Shown one piece after another: positions 36,086-44,987 of a stretch of 64,000 nucleotides of DNA. How positions within the stretch are numbered: the first letter of the stretch is position 1; every line of letters starts with the position of its first letter. The position numbers and the translations under genes are program-made. The notes beneath the pieces are model-generated. The model did not search any database, was not told the DNA's origin, and saw only the letters and a list, made by a program, of their open reading frames with translations. This stretch comes from Cohnella candidum (GTDB taxonomy: Bacteria; Bacillota; Bacilli; Paenibacillales; Paenibacillaceae), in the NCBI RefSeq assembly GCF_003713065.1, contig NZ_CP033433.1:62001-126000 (forward strand). The letters are read 5' to 3'.

Positions 36086-37648
36086 ATGATCCTCGTCACG
36101 TCCGCCGAAATGAGGGCGATCGACCGATTCGCCATCGAAGGGATCGGCATTCCGGCGATGGTGTTGATGGAGAATGCCGGCAGGGCCGTCGCCGACGAGG
36201 TCGTCCGGATCCAGGAAACGGAAGCCCCTCGCAGCGGCAACGCGGACGGACGCGCTCCCCGGTGGATCGTACTGGTCGGCAAGGGCAACAACGGCGGCGA
36301 CGGCATCGTGTGCGCCAGACACTTGGTCGAACGGGGGTATGACGTCCTGCTGCTGTATGCGGCTTCCCCAGACGGCTGGTCCGGGGAAGCCGCGGCGCAG
36401 CGGGACATCGCCCGCCGCATGGGGCTGACGGAAGCCGTTTACGGGCAGCCCGGCACGCCGGATTGGCCGCGCTGGGACGGCATTGTCGACGCGCTTCTCG
36501 GTACGGGAACGTCGGGCCCGCCCCGTGAGCCCTGCGCTTCGTTGATCCGCGAAGCCAACGCCAGCGGCTTGCCGATCGTGTCGGCGGATTTGCCGAGCGG
36601 CTTGAACGCCGATACCGGCGAAGTCGCAGACCCGTGCATCCGCGCCCGCGTCACGGTGGCTCTCGCCGCCATGAAGCGGGGACTGCTCCTGTATCCGGGA
36701 GCGGAAGCCGCCGGAGAAGTGGTCGTGCGGCCGATCGGCATTCCCGCGGAAGCGGTCAAGCGGCAGCAGGTCAACACGTTCGTCCTGAACGAAGAGACGT
36801 TGAAGGACAAGCTGGGCATGCCTTTCCCCTTGCGCAGGGACGCCGACACGCACAAGGGAACGTACGGCCATGCGCTTATCGTCGCCGGCTCCCGCCCGAT
36901 GAGCGGCGCCGGGCTGCTCTGCGCGAGGGCGGCGCTTCGGGCGGGCAGCGGCCTCGTCACCTGGGCGGTGCCGGAGCTGCTGGCGCTGCCGCTCGCCGGA
37001 CGGCTGCCCGAAGCGATGATCCGCGGCCTGCCGGACGGCGGCAGCGGCGAATGGAGCGGCGTGCCCGCCGCGCAAGTGGCTGCCTTGGCCGCCGGAAAGC
37101 AAGCCGTCGTCGTGGGCCCCGGCCTCGGCCGCTGGCCCGGCGATGCCGCGTGGCTCCGCGAGCTGTGGGAATCGGTGGACGCGCCGCTCGTCCTCGACGC
37201 CGACGCGCTCAACATGCTGGCCGACGCCGGAGACTTCCCGGCGTCTTGGCCGCGCAGGGAGCGCGGGGCGGTGCTGACGCCGCATCCCGGCGAAATGGCC
37301 CGGCTGAGCGGTCTCTCCGCGCGCGAAGTCCAGGCGGACCGCATCGGCCTCGCCCGCCGGTACGCCGAACGGCTTGGCGCCGCGCTCGTGCTCAAGGGCG
37401 CCCGTACCGTAGTCGCGGGACCGGACGGGAGCGCGTACGTCAACACGACCGGCAATCCCGGCATGGCGACGGGAGGCTCCGGCGACGTGCTGGCCGGCGT
37501 CATCGGCGCTTTGCTGGCGCAAGGCTGGGACGCCATGCAGGCAGCGGCCGGCGGCGTCTACTGGCACGGCGCCGCCGGAGACCGTGCCGCGGCTTCGCGC
37601 GAATTTCCCGCCTCGCTGATCGCGGGCGACATCATCGAGCGGCTATGA
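36086..37648 (+). CDS. nnr: Bifunctional NAD(P)HX epimerase / ADP-dependent NAD(P)HX dehydratase
   Basis: A 520-residue metabolite-repair enzyme, the full two-domain YjeF type. The N-terminal epimerase domain (about 1-215) has MENAGRAVADEV, GKGNNGGDGIVCARHL and DLPSGLNADTGE. The C-terminal ribokinase-like dehydratase domain (about 240-515) has KGTYGHALIVAGSRPMSGAG, LTPHPGEMARLSG and NPGMATGGSGDVLAGVIGAL. Together they restore NAD(P)H from its hydrated forms. GGAGGG precedes ATG 36086. It lies between the DUF72 gene and an MFS gene on the same strand. Confidence 0.95.
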   Translation: MILVTSAEMRAIDRFAIEGIGIPAMVLMENAGRAVADEVVRIQETEAPRSGNADGRAPRWIVLVGKGNNGGDGIVCARHLVERGYDVLLLYAASPDGWSGEAAAQRDIARRMGLTEAVYGQPGTPDWPRWDGIVDALLGTGTSGPPREPCASLIREANASGLPIVSADLPSGLNADTGEVADPCIRARVTVALAAMKRGLLLYPGAEAAGEVVVRPIGIPAEAVKRQQVNTFVLNEETLKDKLGMPFPLRRDADTHKGTYGHALIVAGSRPMSGAGLLCARAALRAGSGLVTWAVPELLALPLAGRLPEAMIRGLPDGGSGEWSGVPAAQVAALAAGKQAVVVGPGLGRWPGDAAWLRELWESVDAPLVLDADALNMLADAGDFPASWPRRERGAVLTPHPGEMARLSGLSAREVQADRIGLARRYAERLGAALVLKGARTVVAGPDGSAYVNTTGNPGMATGGSGDVLAGVIGALLAQGWDAMQAAAGGVYWHGAAGDRAAASREFPASLIAGDIIERL

Positions 37649-37691
37649 AGGCGCAGGGCCGGCCTTAACCGCGGATCGAAGGAGATAAACC

Positions 37692-38834
37692 TTGTCTACC
37701 GTTTTCCGTTTAAGGGTTTTAAACGTTTGCTATTTTTCGCTATTCGCGCTGTTCCTGTCCTTCCTGCCCGTTTACGGGTCGGGCATCGGCATTTCCGATA
37801 CGCAGCTGGGCTTGCTCCTCAGCGCGGGCAGCTTGATCAGTCTCGTGTCGCAGCCTTCCTGGGGCGTCGTCAGCGACCGGTTCCGCACGATTCTCAAGGT
37901 GCTGCTGCCGCTGATGGCGGCGGGAACCGCAGCCGGCGCCCTGCTGTACCAAAGCGAACAAGCCTGGAGCTACGCGCTCGGCGTGGGGTTGATGTACGTG
38001 TTTTTCCTGCCGACCGATCCGCTGATGGAGAGCCTGAATTACCAGACCTCGCAGCGGCTGGGCGTCCCCTTCGGCTCGATCCGCATGTTCGGCGCGCTCG
38101 GCTATGCCATCGCTTCGCTCGCGGCCGGGTACGCGTCCGATCTGTGGGGCATGCACAGCCTTTCCTGGGTGTTCGCGGGATGCGGCATCGCGGCCGTGCT
38201 GCTCGGGTTGACGGTTCCCGACGTCCGGACGTCTGCGAAGGCGCCGGCGTTCCGGCAGCTTTTCGCCTTCTTCGGCCAATCGCGCGCCTGGACGTTCTTG
38301 CTGCTGGTCTTGGTCGTCGCGGTCGCCCATAAAATGAACGACCTGTTCCTCGGCCTGCGCATCGAAAGGCTCGGCGGCAGCATGCGGCTGACGGGCACGG
38401 CCTGGTTCGTGATGACGATAGCCGAAACCTTGTTCTTCGCCTTGAGCTCCCGCTGGGTCAAGCTGGGCAGGGAGGGAGCCGTCATGACGCTGGCCGCCGC
38501 CATGTACGCCGTGAGGTTCCTGCTCTGCGGCTTCGTTTCGAGTCCATATGCGCTGGCGGCACTGCAGGCGATGCAAGGCGTGACGTTCGTGCTGTTCTAC
38601 GTAGGCGGAATCCAATATATCCACGCGATCGCTCCCGCACAATGGAGGTCGACGGGGCAGACGGCGTTTACCTCCGTGTTCTTCGGCGTATCGGGGATCG
38701 TCGGCTCCGCGCTCGGGGGATGGCTGATGGACGAATACGGAGGCGCCGCCTTGTATTACACGATGGCGGGCATTGCGGCCGCAGGCTGCCTGCTGTTTCG
38801 GATGTTTCTGTTTCCCCGTGGTCGACAAGCTTAG
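37692..38834 (+). CDS. MFS transporter, MFS_1-like (HcaT/YwbF-like)
   Basis: A 380-residue major facilitator with twelve helices. The start LRVLNVCYFSLFALFLSFLP and the loop VVSDRFRTILKVLLPLM fit the MFS_1-like group that contains 3-phenylpropionate and nucleoside carriers. The substrate is unknown. It begins at TTG 37692, supported by AAGGAG 7 bases upstream and the absence of another start near the first helix. It follows the nnr gene by 43 bases. Confidence 0.88.
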   Translation: MSTVFRLRVLNVCYFSLFALFLSFLPVYGSGIGISDTQLGLLLSAGSLISLVSQPSWGVVSDRFRTILKVLLPLMAAGTAAGALLYQSEQAWSYALGVGLMYVFFLPTDPLMESLNYQTSQRLGVPFGSIRMFGALGYAIASLAAGYASDLWGMHSLSWVFAGCGIAAVLLGLTVPDVRTSAKAPAFRQLFAFFGQSRAWTFLLLVLVVAVAHKMNDLFLGLRIERLGGSMRLTGTAWFVMTIAETLFFALSSRWVKLGREGAVMTLAAAMYAVRFLLCGFVSSPYALAALQAMQGVTFVLFYVGGIQYIHAIAPAQWRSTGQTAFTSVFFGVSGIVGSALGGWLMDEYGGAALYYTMAGIAAAGCLLFRMFLFPRGRQA

Positions 38835-38918
38835 CCAAAGAGGATTTTTTTCCTCCTTATGGAATAAGTAAACATTGTCGAATGGGACTTTCGGAGTCCT
38901 TCAAGGAGCGGGAGCGCA

Positions 38919-40904
38919 GTGTCCAAATGTAGCCGAATCGCAGGTTGGATCGGGATTTTGCTGCTTGTCCTTTACGTCGGCTGGGAGCTCTTCTACCGCA
39001 GCGACATGTTCGTAGGCATAGTCGTCAGCAACGTCTTGCAGGCAATGAGCGCCCTCTATGCCGGAATCGTGCTGCTACTGGCCTACCGGCAGTCGGGCAA
39101 ATCGAAGTTCTGGCTGTATTACGGCATCGGGGCTCTGGGTTATTTCACGGCCCAAACTTACTGGACGGCGGAACTGATCCTGACTCGGGGAGTTCCGAAT
39201 GCGTTCGGGCCGGCGGAAATCATTTGGATTTTGCAGTATTTTTTCATTTTGATGGGCTTGTACGAACAGAACCGTTATCGGAGAAATCCCGCGTTTCCTT
39301 TTCTGTTCGATATCCTGCTGTTCACGACGGTTTCCGTCACGCTCTACTGGCAGCAATTCATCAGGCCGTCGCTCGGCGAATATGATTTGACCGATGCCGA
39401 GACGATTTATAATTTGTTCTGCTCCTCGGTCAATCTCGTGATCCTCATGTTCCTGTTCATCTTCGATCGGTCGCGGATGCCGTCAGGATCGCGGAATTTT
39501 CTGGCGGCGGCGTTCCTGCTCAAAACCGTCGGAAGTTCCTCGTCCTGGCTGTTGGAGGGAAGCGACCATTGGCTCAGCGCCGGCGTGGTGATTCCGGATT
39601 TCTGCTGGTTCGCAGGTCTTCTGTTCATGGGGTTCGCGGGGGCTTACGGGAGCCGCCCCCATGAGGAAGATGCCTTGCGGAAGCAACCTCGTGCGACGCA
39701 CCTGAGACGGCACGTGCCGCTCGTATTCGGCGGCCTGCTGCTCGTGCTGCTGCTGGCGGGGTCCTCGCCGGCGACGCCCGTGGCGTTCGGCTGCTTGCTC
39801 GGCGTGATCCTGATGCTCGTTCGGCTGTTCTTCGGCATCCGCGAATCGGAGTCCGTGAACCGGTCGCTTAAAGAAACCGACGCGATCTACCAGAACTGGG
39901 CGGAAAACGCCCTTGTCGGCGTCTTCATCGAGCAGGAAGGCAAATTGGTCTACGTCAACCGTTATTGCGAAGAGATTTTCGGTTATGAACCTGGAGAGAT
40001 GGAAGGAAGCTCGATCCTGAGCCATATCTCGTTCACCGAGATTCCCCGTTTCCTGTCGGAAGCCGACAAGCTTCACGAAAACATTCCGACCGGGCGCTTC
40101 GGCGTTACGGGTCTTCGAAGGGACCAAAACGTTCTCTACTTGGAAATGCATCTGGCCAAATCGTATTTTCACGGCAAAGAAGCCTTATCCGGTACGTTGA
40201 TCGACATCACGGAACGCAAAATGTCCGAACAATACCTGATCCGGTCCGAGAAGCTGTCGGTCGTCGGCCAACTGGCGGCGGGCGTGGCGCACGAAATCCG
40301 CAACCCTTTGACCGCGCTTAAAGGCTTCACGCAGCTGCTCCACCAAAACTCGGACGAAAACCGCAAGTATTATGAAATCATGCTGACGGAACTGGAGAGA
40401 ATCAATTATATCGTCGGCGAATTCATGGTGCTCTCCAAGCCGCACAACCGGCAGCAGTTCAAGGAGCACGACATCCACCGCATTTTGACGAGCATCATTC
40501 CGATTTTGGAATCGCAGGCCATCTTGCATAACGTCATCCTCCGGGTGGAAACGTCCCAGGATCTGCCTAAGGTCAAGTGCGATGAAAATCAGATCAAGCA
40601 GGTGCTGATCAACCTGATGAAAAACGCGATCGAGGCGATGCCGGGAGGCGGAACGGTAACCGTACGCTACGAAACCGACGCGCCGAAGCGGCAGTTGACC
40701 CTGTACATCGAAGACGAGGGCGTCGGCATGCCGGCGGAATTGCTGGAAAGATTGGGAGAGCCGTTCCTCACCACGAAGGAGAAGGGGACCGGTCTTGGCC
40801 TCATGGTTTGCTATAAAATCATTCAAGCCCACGAAGGGACGCTCTCGGTGAGCAGTCAGCCCGGGCAGGGCACGAGCGTGAAGCTCGTACTCCCGGCCCG
40901 CTGA
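38919..40904 (+). CDS. Membrane PAS-domain sensor histidine kinase
   Basis: A 661-residue kinase. The first ~305 residues hold nine or so membrane helices forming an integral sensor. A PAS domain follows (about 320-435; ENALVGVFIEQEGKLVYVN), then HisKA with AAGVAHEIRNPLTALKGFTQ and HATPase_c (NLMKNAIEAMPGGG, IEDEGVGMPAE, GTGLGLMVCYKI). The kinase core is close to KinB/KinE-like sporulation kinases and to the kinase at 8837-11125. It has no adjacent regulator. GTG 38919 is the start, behind AAGGAGCGGGAG. Confidence 0.9.
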   Translation: MSKCSRIAGWIGILLLVLYVGWELFYRSDMFVGIVVSNVLQAMSALYAGIVLLLAYRQSGKSKFWLYYGIGALGYFTAQTYWTAELILTRGVPNAFGPAEIIWILQYFFILMGLYEQNRYRRNPAFPFLFDILLFTTVSVTLYWQQFIRPSLGEYDLTDAETIYNLFCSSVNLVILMFLFIFDRSRMPSGSRNFLAAAFLLKTVGSSSSWLLEGSDHWLSAGVVIPDFCWFAGLLFMGFAGAYGSRPHEEDALRKQPRATHLRRHVPLVFGGLLLVLLLAGSSPATPVAFGCLLGVILMLVRLFFGIRESESVNRSLKETDAIYQNWAENALVGVFIEQEGKLVYVNRYCEEIFGYEPGEMEGSSILSHISFTEIPRFLSEADKLHENIPTGRFGVTGLRRDQNVLYLEMHLAKSYFHGKEALSGTLIDITERKMSEQYLIRSEKLSVVGQLAAGVAHEIRNPLTALKGFTQLLHQNSDENRKYYEIMLTELERINYIVGEFMVLSKPHNRQQFKEHDIHRILTSIIPILESQAILHNVILRVETSQDLPKVKCDENQIKQVLINLMKNAIEAMPGGGTVTVRYETDAPKRQLTLYIEDEGVGMPAELLERLGEPFLTTKEKGTGLGLMVCYKIIQAHEGTLSVSSQPGQGTSVKLVLPAR

Positions 40905-40937
40905 GATTACGCAAGGAGAAACGAGGTTCAACCAGAC

Positions 40938-41579
40938 ATGGCGGATACGCACGTATATACGAAGAGGGAAGAAGTCGCCAATGCGGTCACGCACGGCATC
41001 GGGACGGCGCTCAGCATCGCGGGACTCGTCATCCTGATCGTGTTCGCGGCGCTGAAGGGCACGGCTTGGCACGTCGTCAGCTTTACGATTTACGGAGTCA
41101 CGATGGTCTTGCTGTATACCGCGTCAACGCTCGTGCATTCATTTCCCGAAGGCAAAGTGAAAGACCTGTTCGAGACGTTCGACCATTCTTGCATCTACTT
41201 GTTCATCGCAGGCACGTATACGCCGATCTTGCTGACCGCGCTCAGAAGCCCGTTGGGCTGGTCCTTGTTCGGAGTGGTGTGGGGGCTTGCGATTGGCGGG
41301 GTCGTTTTCAAAGCATTTTTCACGAAAAAATTTCTGGTCCTGTCCACGCTGTTTTACGTCGCGATGGGCTGGTTGATCGTATTCGCTTGGAAGCCGCTGC
41401 TGACGCTTCTCGAGCCGGGCGGCTTGTGGCTGTTGATCGCCGGCGGGCTGTTGTATACTTTCGGCGCCGTGTTCTATGTGTGGCGCGGGTTTCCTCATCA
41501 TCATGCGGTATGGCACCTGTTCGTGCTCGCGGGGTCGATCTGCCACTTTTTCGCGATTCTGCTTTATTTGCTGCCTTGA
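40938..41579 (+). CDS. Haemolysin III / PAQR family membrane protein
   Basis: A 213-residue seven-helix membrane protein of the YqfA/YplQ (haemolysin III, PAQR) family. The metal-ligand residues are in order: STLVHSFPEG, FDHSCIYLFIAGTYTP and the C-terminal PHHHAVWHLFVLAGSICHFF. The family is linked to membrane homeostasis rather than to haemolysis. It starts at ATG 40938 after GCAAGGAGAAACGAGG and precedes the phosphoesterase gene by 13 bases. Confidence 0.93.
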   Translation: MADTHVYTKREEVANAVTHGIGTALSIAGLVILIVFAALKGTAWHVVSFTIYGVTMVLLYTASTLVHSFPEGKVKDLFETFDHSCIYLFIAGTYTPILLTALRSPLGWSLFGVVWGLAIGGVVFKAFFTKKFLVLSTLFYVAMGWLIVFAWKPLLTLLEPGGLWLLIAGGLLYTFGAVFYVWRGFPHHHAVWHLFVLAGSICHFFAILLYLLP

Positions 41580-41592
41580 GGGGAGGGGTCCG

Positions 41593-42555
41593 ATGAGCCG
41601 TTCGCTCAGCTTTCGCCGGGACGGCACGTTTACGATCGTGCAATTTACGGACCTGCATTGGCAAAATGGGGAACCGAAGGATTTGCGCACGAGAGATCTG
41701 ATGGAGAAGGTTCTGAGTTCGGAGAAGCCGGATCTTATCGCGTTTACCGGGGACATGATTTACAGCCTGAACAGCGCGGAACCCCGCCGGTCGCTGCGGG
41801 AGGCGTTGTCCGTCGCGGCGGGGAGCGGCATTCCTTGGGCGGCCGTCTTCGGCAACCACGATTCGGAAAAGGCCGTGACTCGCCAGGACTTGATGCGGAC
41901 GATGCGCGAGCTGCCGGGATGTCTGGCGGAACCGGGGCCGGCGGATGTCGACGGGGTGGGGAATTACGTCATCCGGGTGCGGTACGGGAGCGGGAAAATC
42001 GGCGCGGCGCTGTTTTTCCTCGATACGGGCGCGAAGTCGAGCATCCCCGCGATTCCCGGCTATGATTGGATCCGAACGAGTCAGATCGATTGGTATTTGG
42101 AAGAGAAAGCGAAGCTGACGGGAGAGAACGGGGGAACGGTCGTGCCGTCGCTGGCCTTCTTTCATATCCCTCTTCCGGAATACGAGGAGGTCTGGCACAC
42201 GCAGGTCTGTTATGGCCACCGGCACGAGCGGGCGGCATGCCCGAAGGTGAACTCCGGCTTTTTCGCGGCGATGGAGGCGGGAGGCGGCGCTTTGGGCGCG
42301 TTCTGCGGACACGACCATATCAACGATTACGGAGGAAAGCTGCTGGAAACGGAATTGTACTACGGAAGGGCAAGCGGTTACCAAGCATACGGGCGATGGG
42401 GATATGCCCGCGGGGCGCGGATCATTCGCTTGAAGCTGGGAAAACCGGGGTTCGATACTTGGGTGCGCCTGCACGACGGGCGCGTGATCGACTCCCCGCC
42501 CGTCCACCGCCCGTGGTTGTATTGGTTGAAAGAGAAGATCCGAAGCCGGTTTTGA
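41593..42555 (+). CDS. Calcineurin-like metallophosphoesterase
   Basis: A 320-residue phosphoesterase. The dimetal motifs are QFTDLHWQNG (D-H), LIAFTGDMIYS (GD), FGNHDSEKA (GNHD) and later FFHIPLPEYEE and FCGHDHINDY (GHxH-type). It has no signal peptide or membrane segment. ATG 41593 lies behind GGGGAGGGG directly after the haemolysin III gene. It resembles the YkuE/Dcr2-like branch acting on phosphoproteins or nucleotides; the exact substrate is unknown. Its 3' end overlaps the antisense small gene 42422-42754. Confidence 0.9.
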   Translation: MSRSLSFRRDGTFTIVQFTDLHWQNGEPKDLRTRDLMEKVLSSEKPDLIAFTGDMIYSLNSAEPRRSLREALSVAAGSGIPWAAVFGNHDSEKAVTRQDLMRTMRELPGCLAEPGPADVDGVGNYVIRVRYGSGKIGAALFFLDTGAKSSIPAIPGYDWIRTSQIDWYLEEKAKLTGENGGTVVPSLAFFHIPLPEYEEVWHTQVCYGHRHERAACPKVNSGFFAAMEAGGGALGAFCGHDHINDYGGKLLETELYYGRASGYQAYGRWGYARGARIIRLKLGKPGFDTWVRLHDGRVIDSPPVHRPWLYWLKEKIRSRF

Positions 42556-42754
42556 ACAGGGCGGGTATGGAAAAATAAACAGCGCCGTCGCGGCTGCCAA
42601 GTTGACGGCATTGCGATCGGCGCTGTTCGGCTTTCTTGTTCGGTTTGACTTGCGTCAGCGGTTTGCGGATCCAGGCTTTCCGGAGCAGTTCCGGATTCCG
42701 TCCGCTTTCCCGTTCCGTTTTGAGACGGGATTTGTGGGCTTTGGTTTTGGACAC
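42422..42754 (-). CDS. Small basic protein, antisense overlap with the phosphoesterase 3' end
   Basis: A 110-residue frame whose first ~65 residues look like a real small basic protein: SKTKAHKSRLKTERESGRNP, ELLRKAWIRKPLTQVKPNKK. Similar short lysine-rich proteins occur in Paenibacillus-type genomes (from memory, function unknown). It starts at GTG 42754 with GGAGGTGG upstream. The last ~45 residues (42422-42555) lie opposite the phosphoesterase gene and look like non-conserved read-through. An inverted repeat AACAGCGCCG...CGGCGCTGTT (42580-42630) lies inside it. Confidence 0.5.
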   Translation of the reverse strand: MSKTKAHKSRLKTERESGRNPELLRKAWIRKPLTQVKPNKKAEQRRSQCRQLGSRDGAVYFSIPALFKTGFGSSLSTNTTTGGGRAGSRSRARRAGAPKYRTPVFPASSE

Positions 42755-42822
42755 ATCAGCCACCTCCAAAACCCACTATATCCCATCAGGAGGAGGCAGT
42801 GCAATCGGTATTCGGCGGAATC

Positions 42823-44271
42823 TTAGAATGCCGAAACGTTGGAGCTGTCCGAGTTGAACTTCAATTGGTTAACCGGCACGAAAACGCCGTTGTTGATTTC
42901 GAAAACGGTCCACAGGGTGCCGGCGGTATCCGTGGGAGCGTAGAACGTGGCCAGCAGGTTCGAACCCTGGTAAACGTTCACGACCGCGCCCGAATTGGAT
43001 AAAGCTTGGCTGGAGTTGGAGAATCTATTCGTATAATCGTGGACGGAGTAGCGATAAACGCCGTCTCCCGGGTGCTTCAGCGTGATGGTCTCCGGTCCGA
43101 AGCTGGTCGTGTCGTCTATGTCCAGAGAAGCATCGGTCGTGTCGGTATCGTAAGTACTGTTGCTGTAGTAGACGTGGAACCGGCTGGCGCCGTTAGGGCC
43201 CGTCAAATGAGAATCCAGGTCCGAAGGAGAGGCTCCCCAGTTCAGGACGATGCGGATCTCGTCTTCGGCCAGCGTCGGCGTAACCGTGCCGTCTTGATGG
43301 TCCTTCACGGTGCCGCCTACGGCGACGACGAGAATGGAAGAAGGCAGATAACCGGTGCCGGTGATTTCGGCGGTATAGTTCCCGGAGGGCAGATCAATTG
43401 TATATTGGCCGCTCTGGTCCGTCGTCGCGGTTCCGGAGCTCGGCCCGTCGAACACGTTCTGCCCCTTGCGGAACGTTAACGTCAGCCCGGGTACGGGAAG
43501 GCCGGTGAGAGCGTTCGTAATCGTTCCGGAAACGGTGCCGTTTCCTTGGTTCGCCACGGGCACCAGGTACAAGGGAGAGTTGAAAGTGTCCGTATTGGCG
43601 GTAACCGTGACCAAATTGTTTTCGCTGGAATAACCGGTTTTGGAAGCGACGATTTTATAGGACCCTGCCGGCAGCGTGAGCGAGTACTGGCCGGAATCGT
43701 CCGTCGTCACGGTCGTTACCTTGACATTGCTTGAGTCGTAAACGTCAACCGTGGCGCCGGTCAGGGAGGCCAGCGTGATGGCGTCGGCGACCTTGCCTTT
43801 GACGGTGCCTTGTTCGGCAGGGGCCGGCTGATCGTCATCGACGATGGTCACGATCGAATAGGGGGGATTCGCCAGCGTCGCTCCGCCGGTCGTGCCTTTC
43901 AACAGCAGCCGGAACGTCTCCGGTCCTTCAACGGCGGTGTCGTCGATGATGTGCACTTGGAACGTTTTGCTCGTTTCCCCGTCCGCGAACTGCAGCCAGC
44001 CGTGAACGTACTGGTAATCCACGTTTCGCGTCGCGGTGATGGCGCAGTCGCAATACTCGACGCCGATGTTGCCGTCGCTGCCTCCGGTTCTATTGACCGT
44101 TACGGTGAGCGTGCCGGCGTTTTCAATCACGCTGTACTCCGATTGGCTGAGCTGCAGGACGCCGGGGTGGGGGGTGTCTTGCGCCGCAGCGAACTGCGGC
44201 AGGAGCAGCGTTCCGATGATGAGGAACACGGCTAAAAGGGAAAGCGTTTTTTTGCGTAAAGAGAGCAGCAT
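42823..44271 (-). CDS. Secreted multidomain surface protein (Calx-beta, two carboxypeptidase-regulatory-like domains)
   Basis: A 482-residue exported protein. A signal peptide ends near residue 30 (VFLIIGTLLLPQFAAAQ). A Calx-beta domain (about 35-145; TRNVDYQYVHGWLQFADGET, VEGPETFRLLLKG) follows. Two carboxypeptidase-regulatory-like beta sandwiches come next (about 155-240 and 245-320; TTDDSGQYSLTLPAGSYKIV, TTDQSGQYTIDLPSGNYTAE). The last domain (about 335-480) begins IRIVLNWGASPSDLDSHLTG, as in YfaP/DUF2135-like domains. ATG 44271 has GGAGGACTAAAA upstream. No wall anchor is visible. Its promoter carries a duplicated operator. Confidence 0.82.
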   Translation of the reverse strand: MLLSLRKKTLSLLAVFLIIGTLLLPQFAAAQDTPHPGVLQLSQSEYSVIENAGTLTVTVNRTGGSDGNIGVEYCDCAITATRNVDYQYVHGWLQFADGETSKTFQVHIIDDTAVEGPETFRLLLKGTTGGATLANPPYSIVTIVDDDQPAPAEQGTVKGKVADAITLASLTGATVDVYDSSNVKVTTVTTDDSGQYSLTLPAGSYKIVASKTGYSSENNLVTVTANTDTFNSPLYLVPVANQGNGTVSGTITNALTGLPVPGLTLTFRKGQNVFDGPSSGTATTDQSGQYTIDLPSGNYTAEITGTGYLPSSILVVAVGGTVKDHQDGTVTPTLAEDEIRIVLNWGASPSDLDSHLTGPNGASRFHVYYSNSTYDTDTTDASLDIDDTTSFGPETITLKHPGDGVYRYSVHDYTNRFSNSSQALSNSGAVVNVYQGSNLLATFYAPTDTAGTLWTVFEINNGVFVPVNQLKFNSDSSNVSAF

Positions 44272-44285
44272 TTTTAGTCCTCCAT

Positions 44286-44331
44286 GATACAGATTGTATA
44301 CATGACTCATAATATGATACAAATTGTAAAC
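44286..44331. promoter_or_regulatory. Duplicated 16-bp operator over the surface-protein promoter
   Basis: Two direct copies of GATACARATTGTAWAC (44286-44301 and 44316-44331) are spaced exactly 30 bp. Each has partial dyad symmetry around TACAnnTTGTA. Copy 2 fills the -35/-10 spacer and copy 1 lies at the expected transcription start, a classical repressor layout. No regulator gene is adjacent. Confidence 0.7.
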
Positions 44332-44337
44332 AGTCAA
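44309..44337 (-). promoter_or_regulatory. Sigma-A-type promoter for the surface-protein gene
   Basis: On the minus strand TTGACT (44337-44332) and TATTAT (44314-44309) are separated by exactly 17 bp, about 40 bases before the gene start. This is one of the best promoter matches in the window. Confidence 0.8.
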
Positions 44338-44397
44338 TATTTTAGGCCCTTCCGGGTATCCTAGCCCTCAGGATCAACGTCTTGGAGGGGTAAATCG

Positions 44398-44544
44398 GTG
44401 GCCTATACTTGCGAAGATTGCGGTCATGAGTCGGAAAAGGCGCATACGATCACCGTTTATGACGCCTCCGGCGTCGAGGAAAAGCTGAACGTGGTGTGTC
44501 CGGATTGTTATGAGGAATGGCTGCTGTCCCTCAAAGACAACTAA
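44398..44544 (+). CDS. 48-residue CxxC zinc-ribbon-like protein
   Basis: A short gene starting at GTG 44398 behind TTGGAGGGG. The protein begins MAYTCEDCGHESEKAHTITV and has a second pair in VVCPDCYEEW, giving two CxxC knuckles 29 residues apart (Cys5/8 and Cys34/37). That fits a small zinc ribbon. It is followed after 20 bases by another small gene with its own ribosome site, so the two form a mini-operon ended by a terminator. Function unknown. Confidence 0.7.
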   Translation: MAYTCEDCGHESEKAHTITVYDASGVEEKLNVVCPDCYEEWLLSLKDN

Positions 44545-44564
44545 ACGGAGAGGATGAATGCAAC

Positions 44565-44735
44565 ATGAGCAACAGCATCGATGCGATCCGCGCGGATCAT
44601 CAAAATTTCCTGGATGAGACGGAAGACGAAGTGAAGGCGGTGCCTTCGAGCACGCAGGGCGGGGAAGCCGTCGAAGCGATGGTCGCCCACATCAATAAAT
44701 ACGACGAGCCGGAAGAGAAAGAGGATCAGCAGTAA
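44565..44735 (+). CDS. 56-residue acidic protein
   Basis: ATG 44565 lies behind GGAGAGG. The product, starting MSNSIDAIRADHQNFLDETE and ending in an Asp/Glu/Gln-rich tail, is very acidic and has no membrane segment or motif I recognise. It directly follows the CxxC protein gene and is followed by a strong terminator, so both are probably expressed together. Confidence 0.6.
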   Translation: MSNSIDAIRADHQNFLDETEDEVKAVPSSTQGGEAVEAMVAHINKYDEPEEKEDQQ

Positions 44736-44739
44736 AACG

Positions 44740-44777
44740 AACGAAACCGGCCCCTTGTGACCGGTTTCGTTTGTTTT
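44740..44777 (+). terminator. Rho-independent terminator
   Basis: AACGAAACCGG pairs with CCGGTTTCGTT across CCCCTTGTGA, followed by TGTTTT. Confidence 0.88.
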
Positions 44778-44811
44778 AAGGTGGGCGAGATTCGAAGCCC
44801 GGTGAAACCCG

Positions 44812-44890
44812 CCGAAATAGTCGACGACAGCCGCTATTTGGCCTGCACATTCGCAAAATTACCGAAACAGTGGACCACATCCACTATTTG
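44812..44890. repeat. Intergenic phased repeat D (two copies, 50 bp)
   Basis: CCGAAAYAGTSGACSACANC followed by CRCTATTTG begins at 44812 and 44862. Each copy can form a hairpin: AAATAG...CTATTT in the first and AGTGGA...TCCACT in the second. No gene is visible in the remainder of 44778-44972. Confidence 0.65.
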
Positions 44891-44987
44891 ATTCTTCGCT
44901 TGCCTCTCCCGCCTAATAGCCGCACATTTCTCTCCTTTCATTTTTGCGGTATGCTAGGAGAATCCGTACGTTAAAGGAGTTTTCTTC

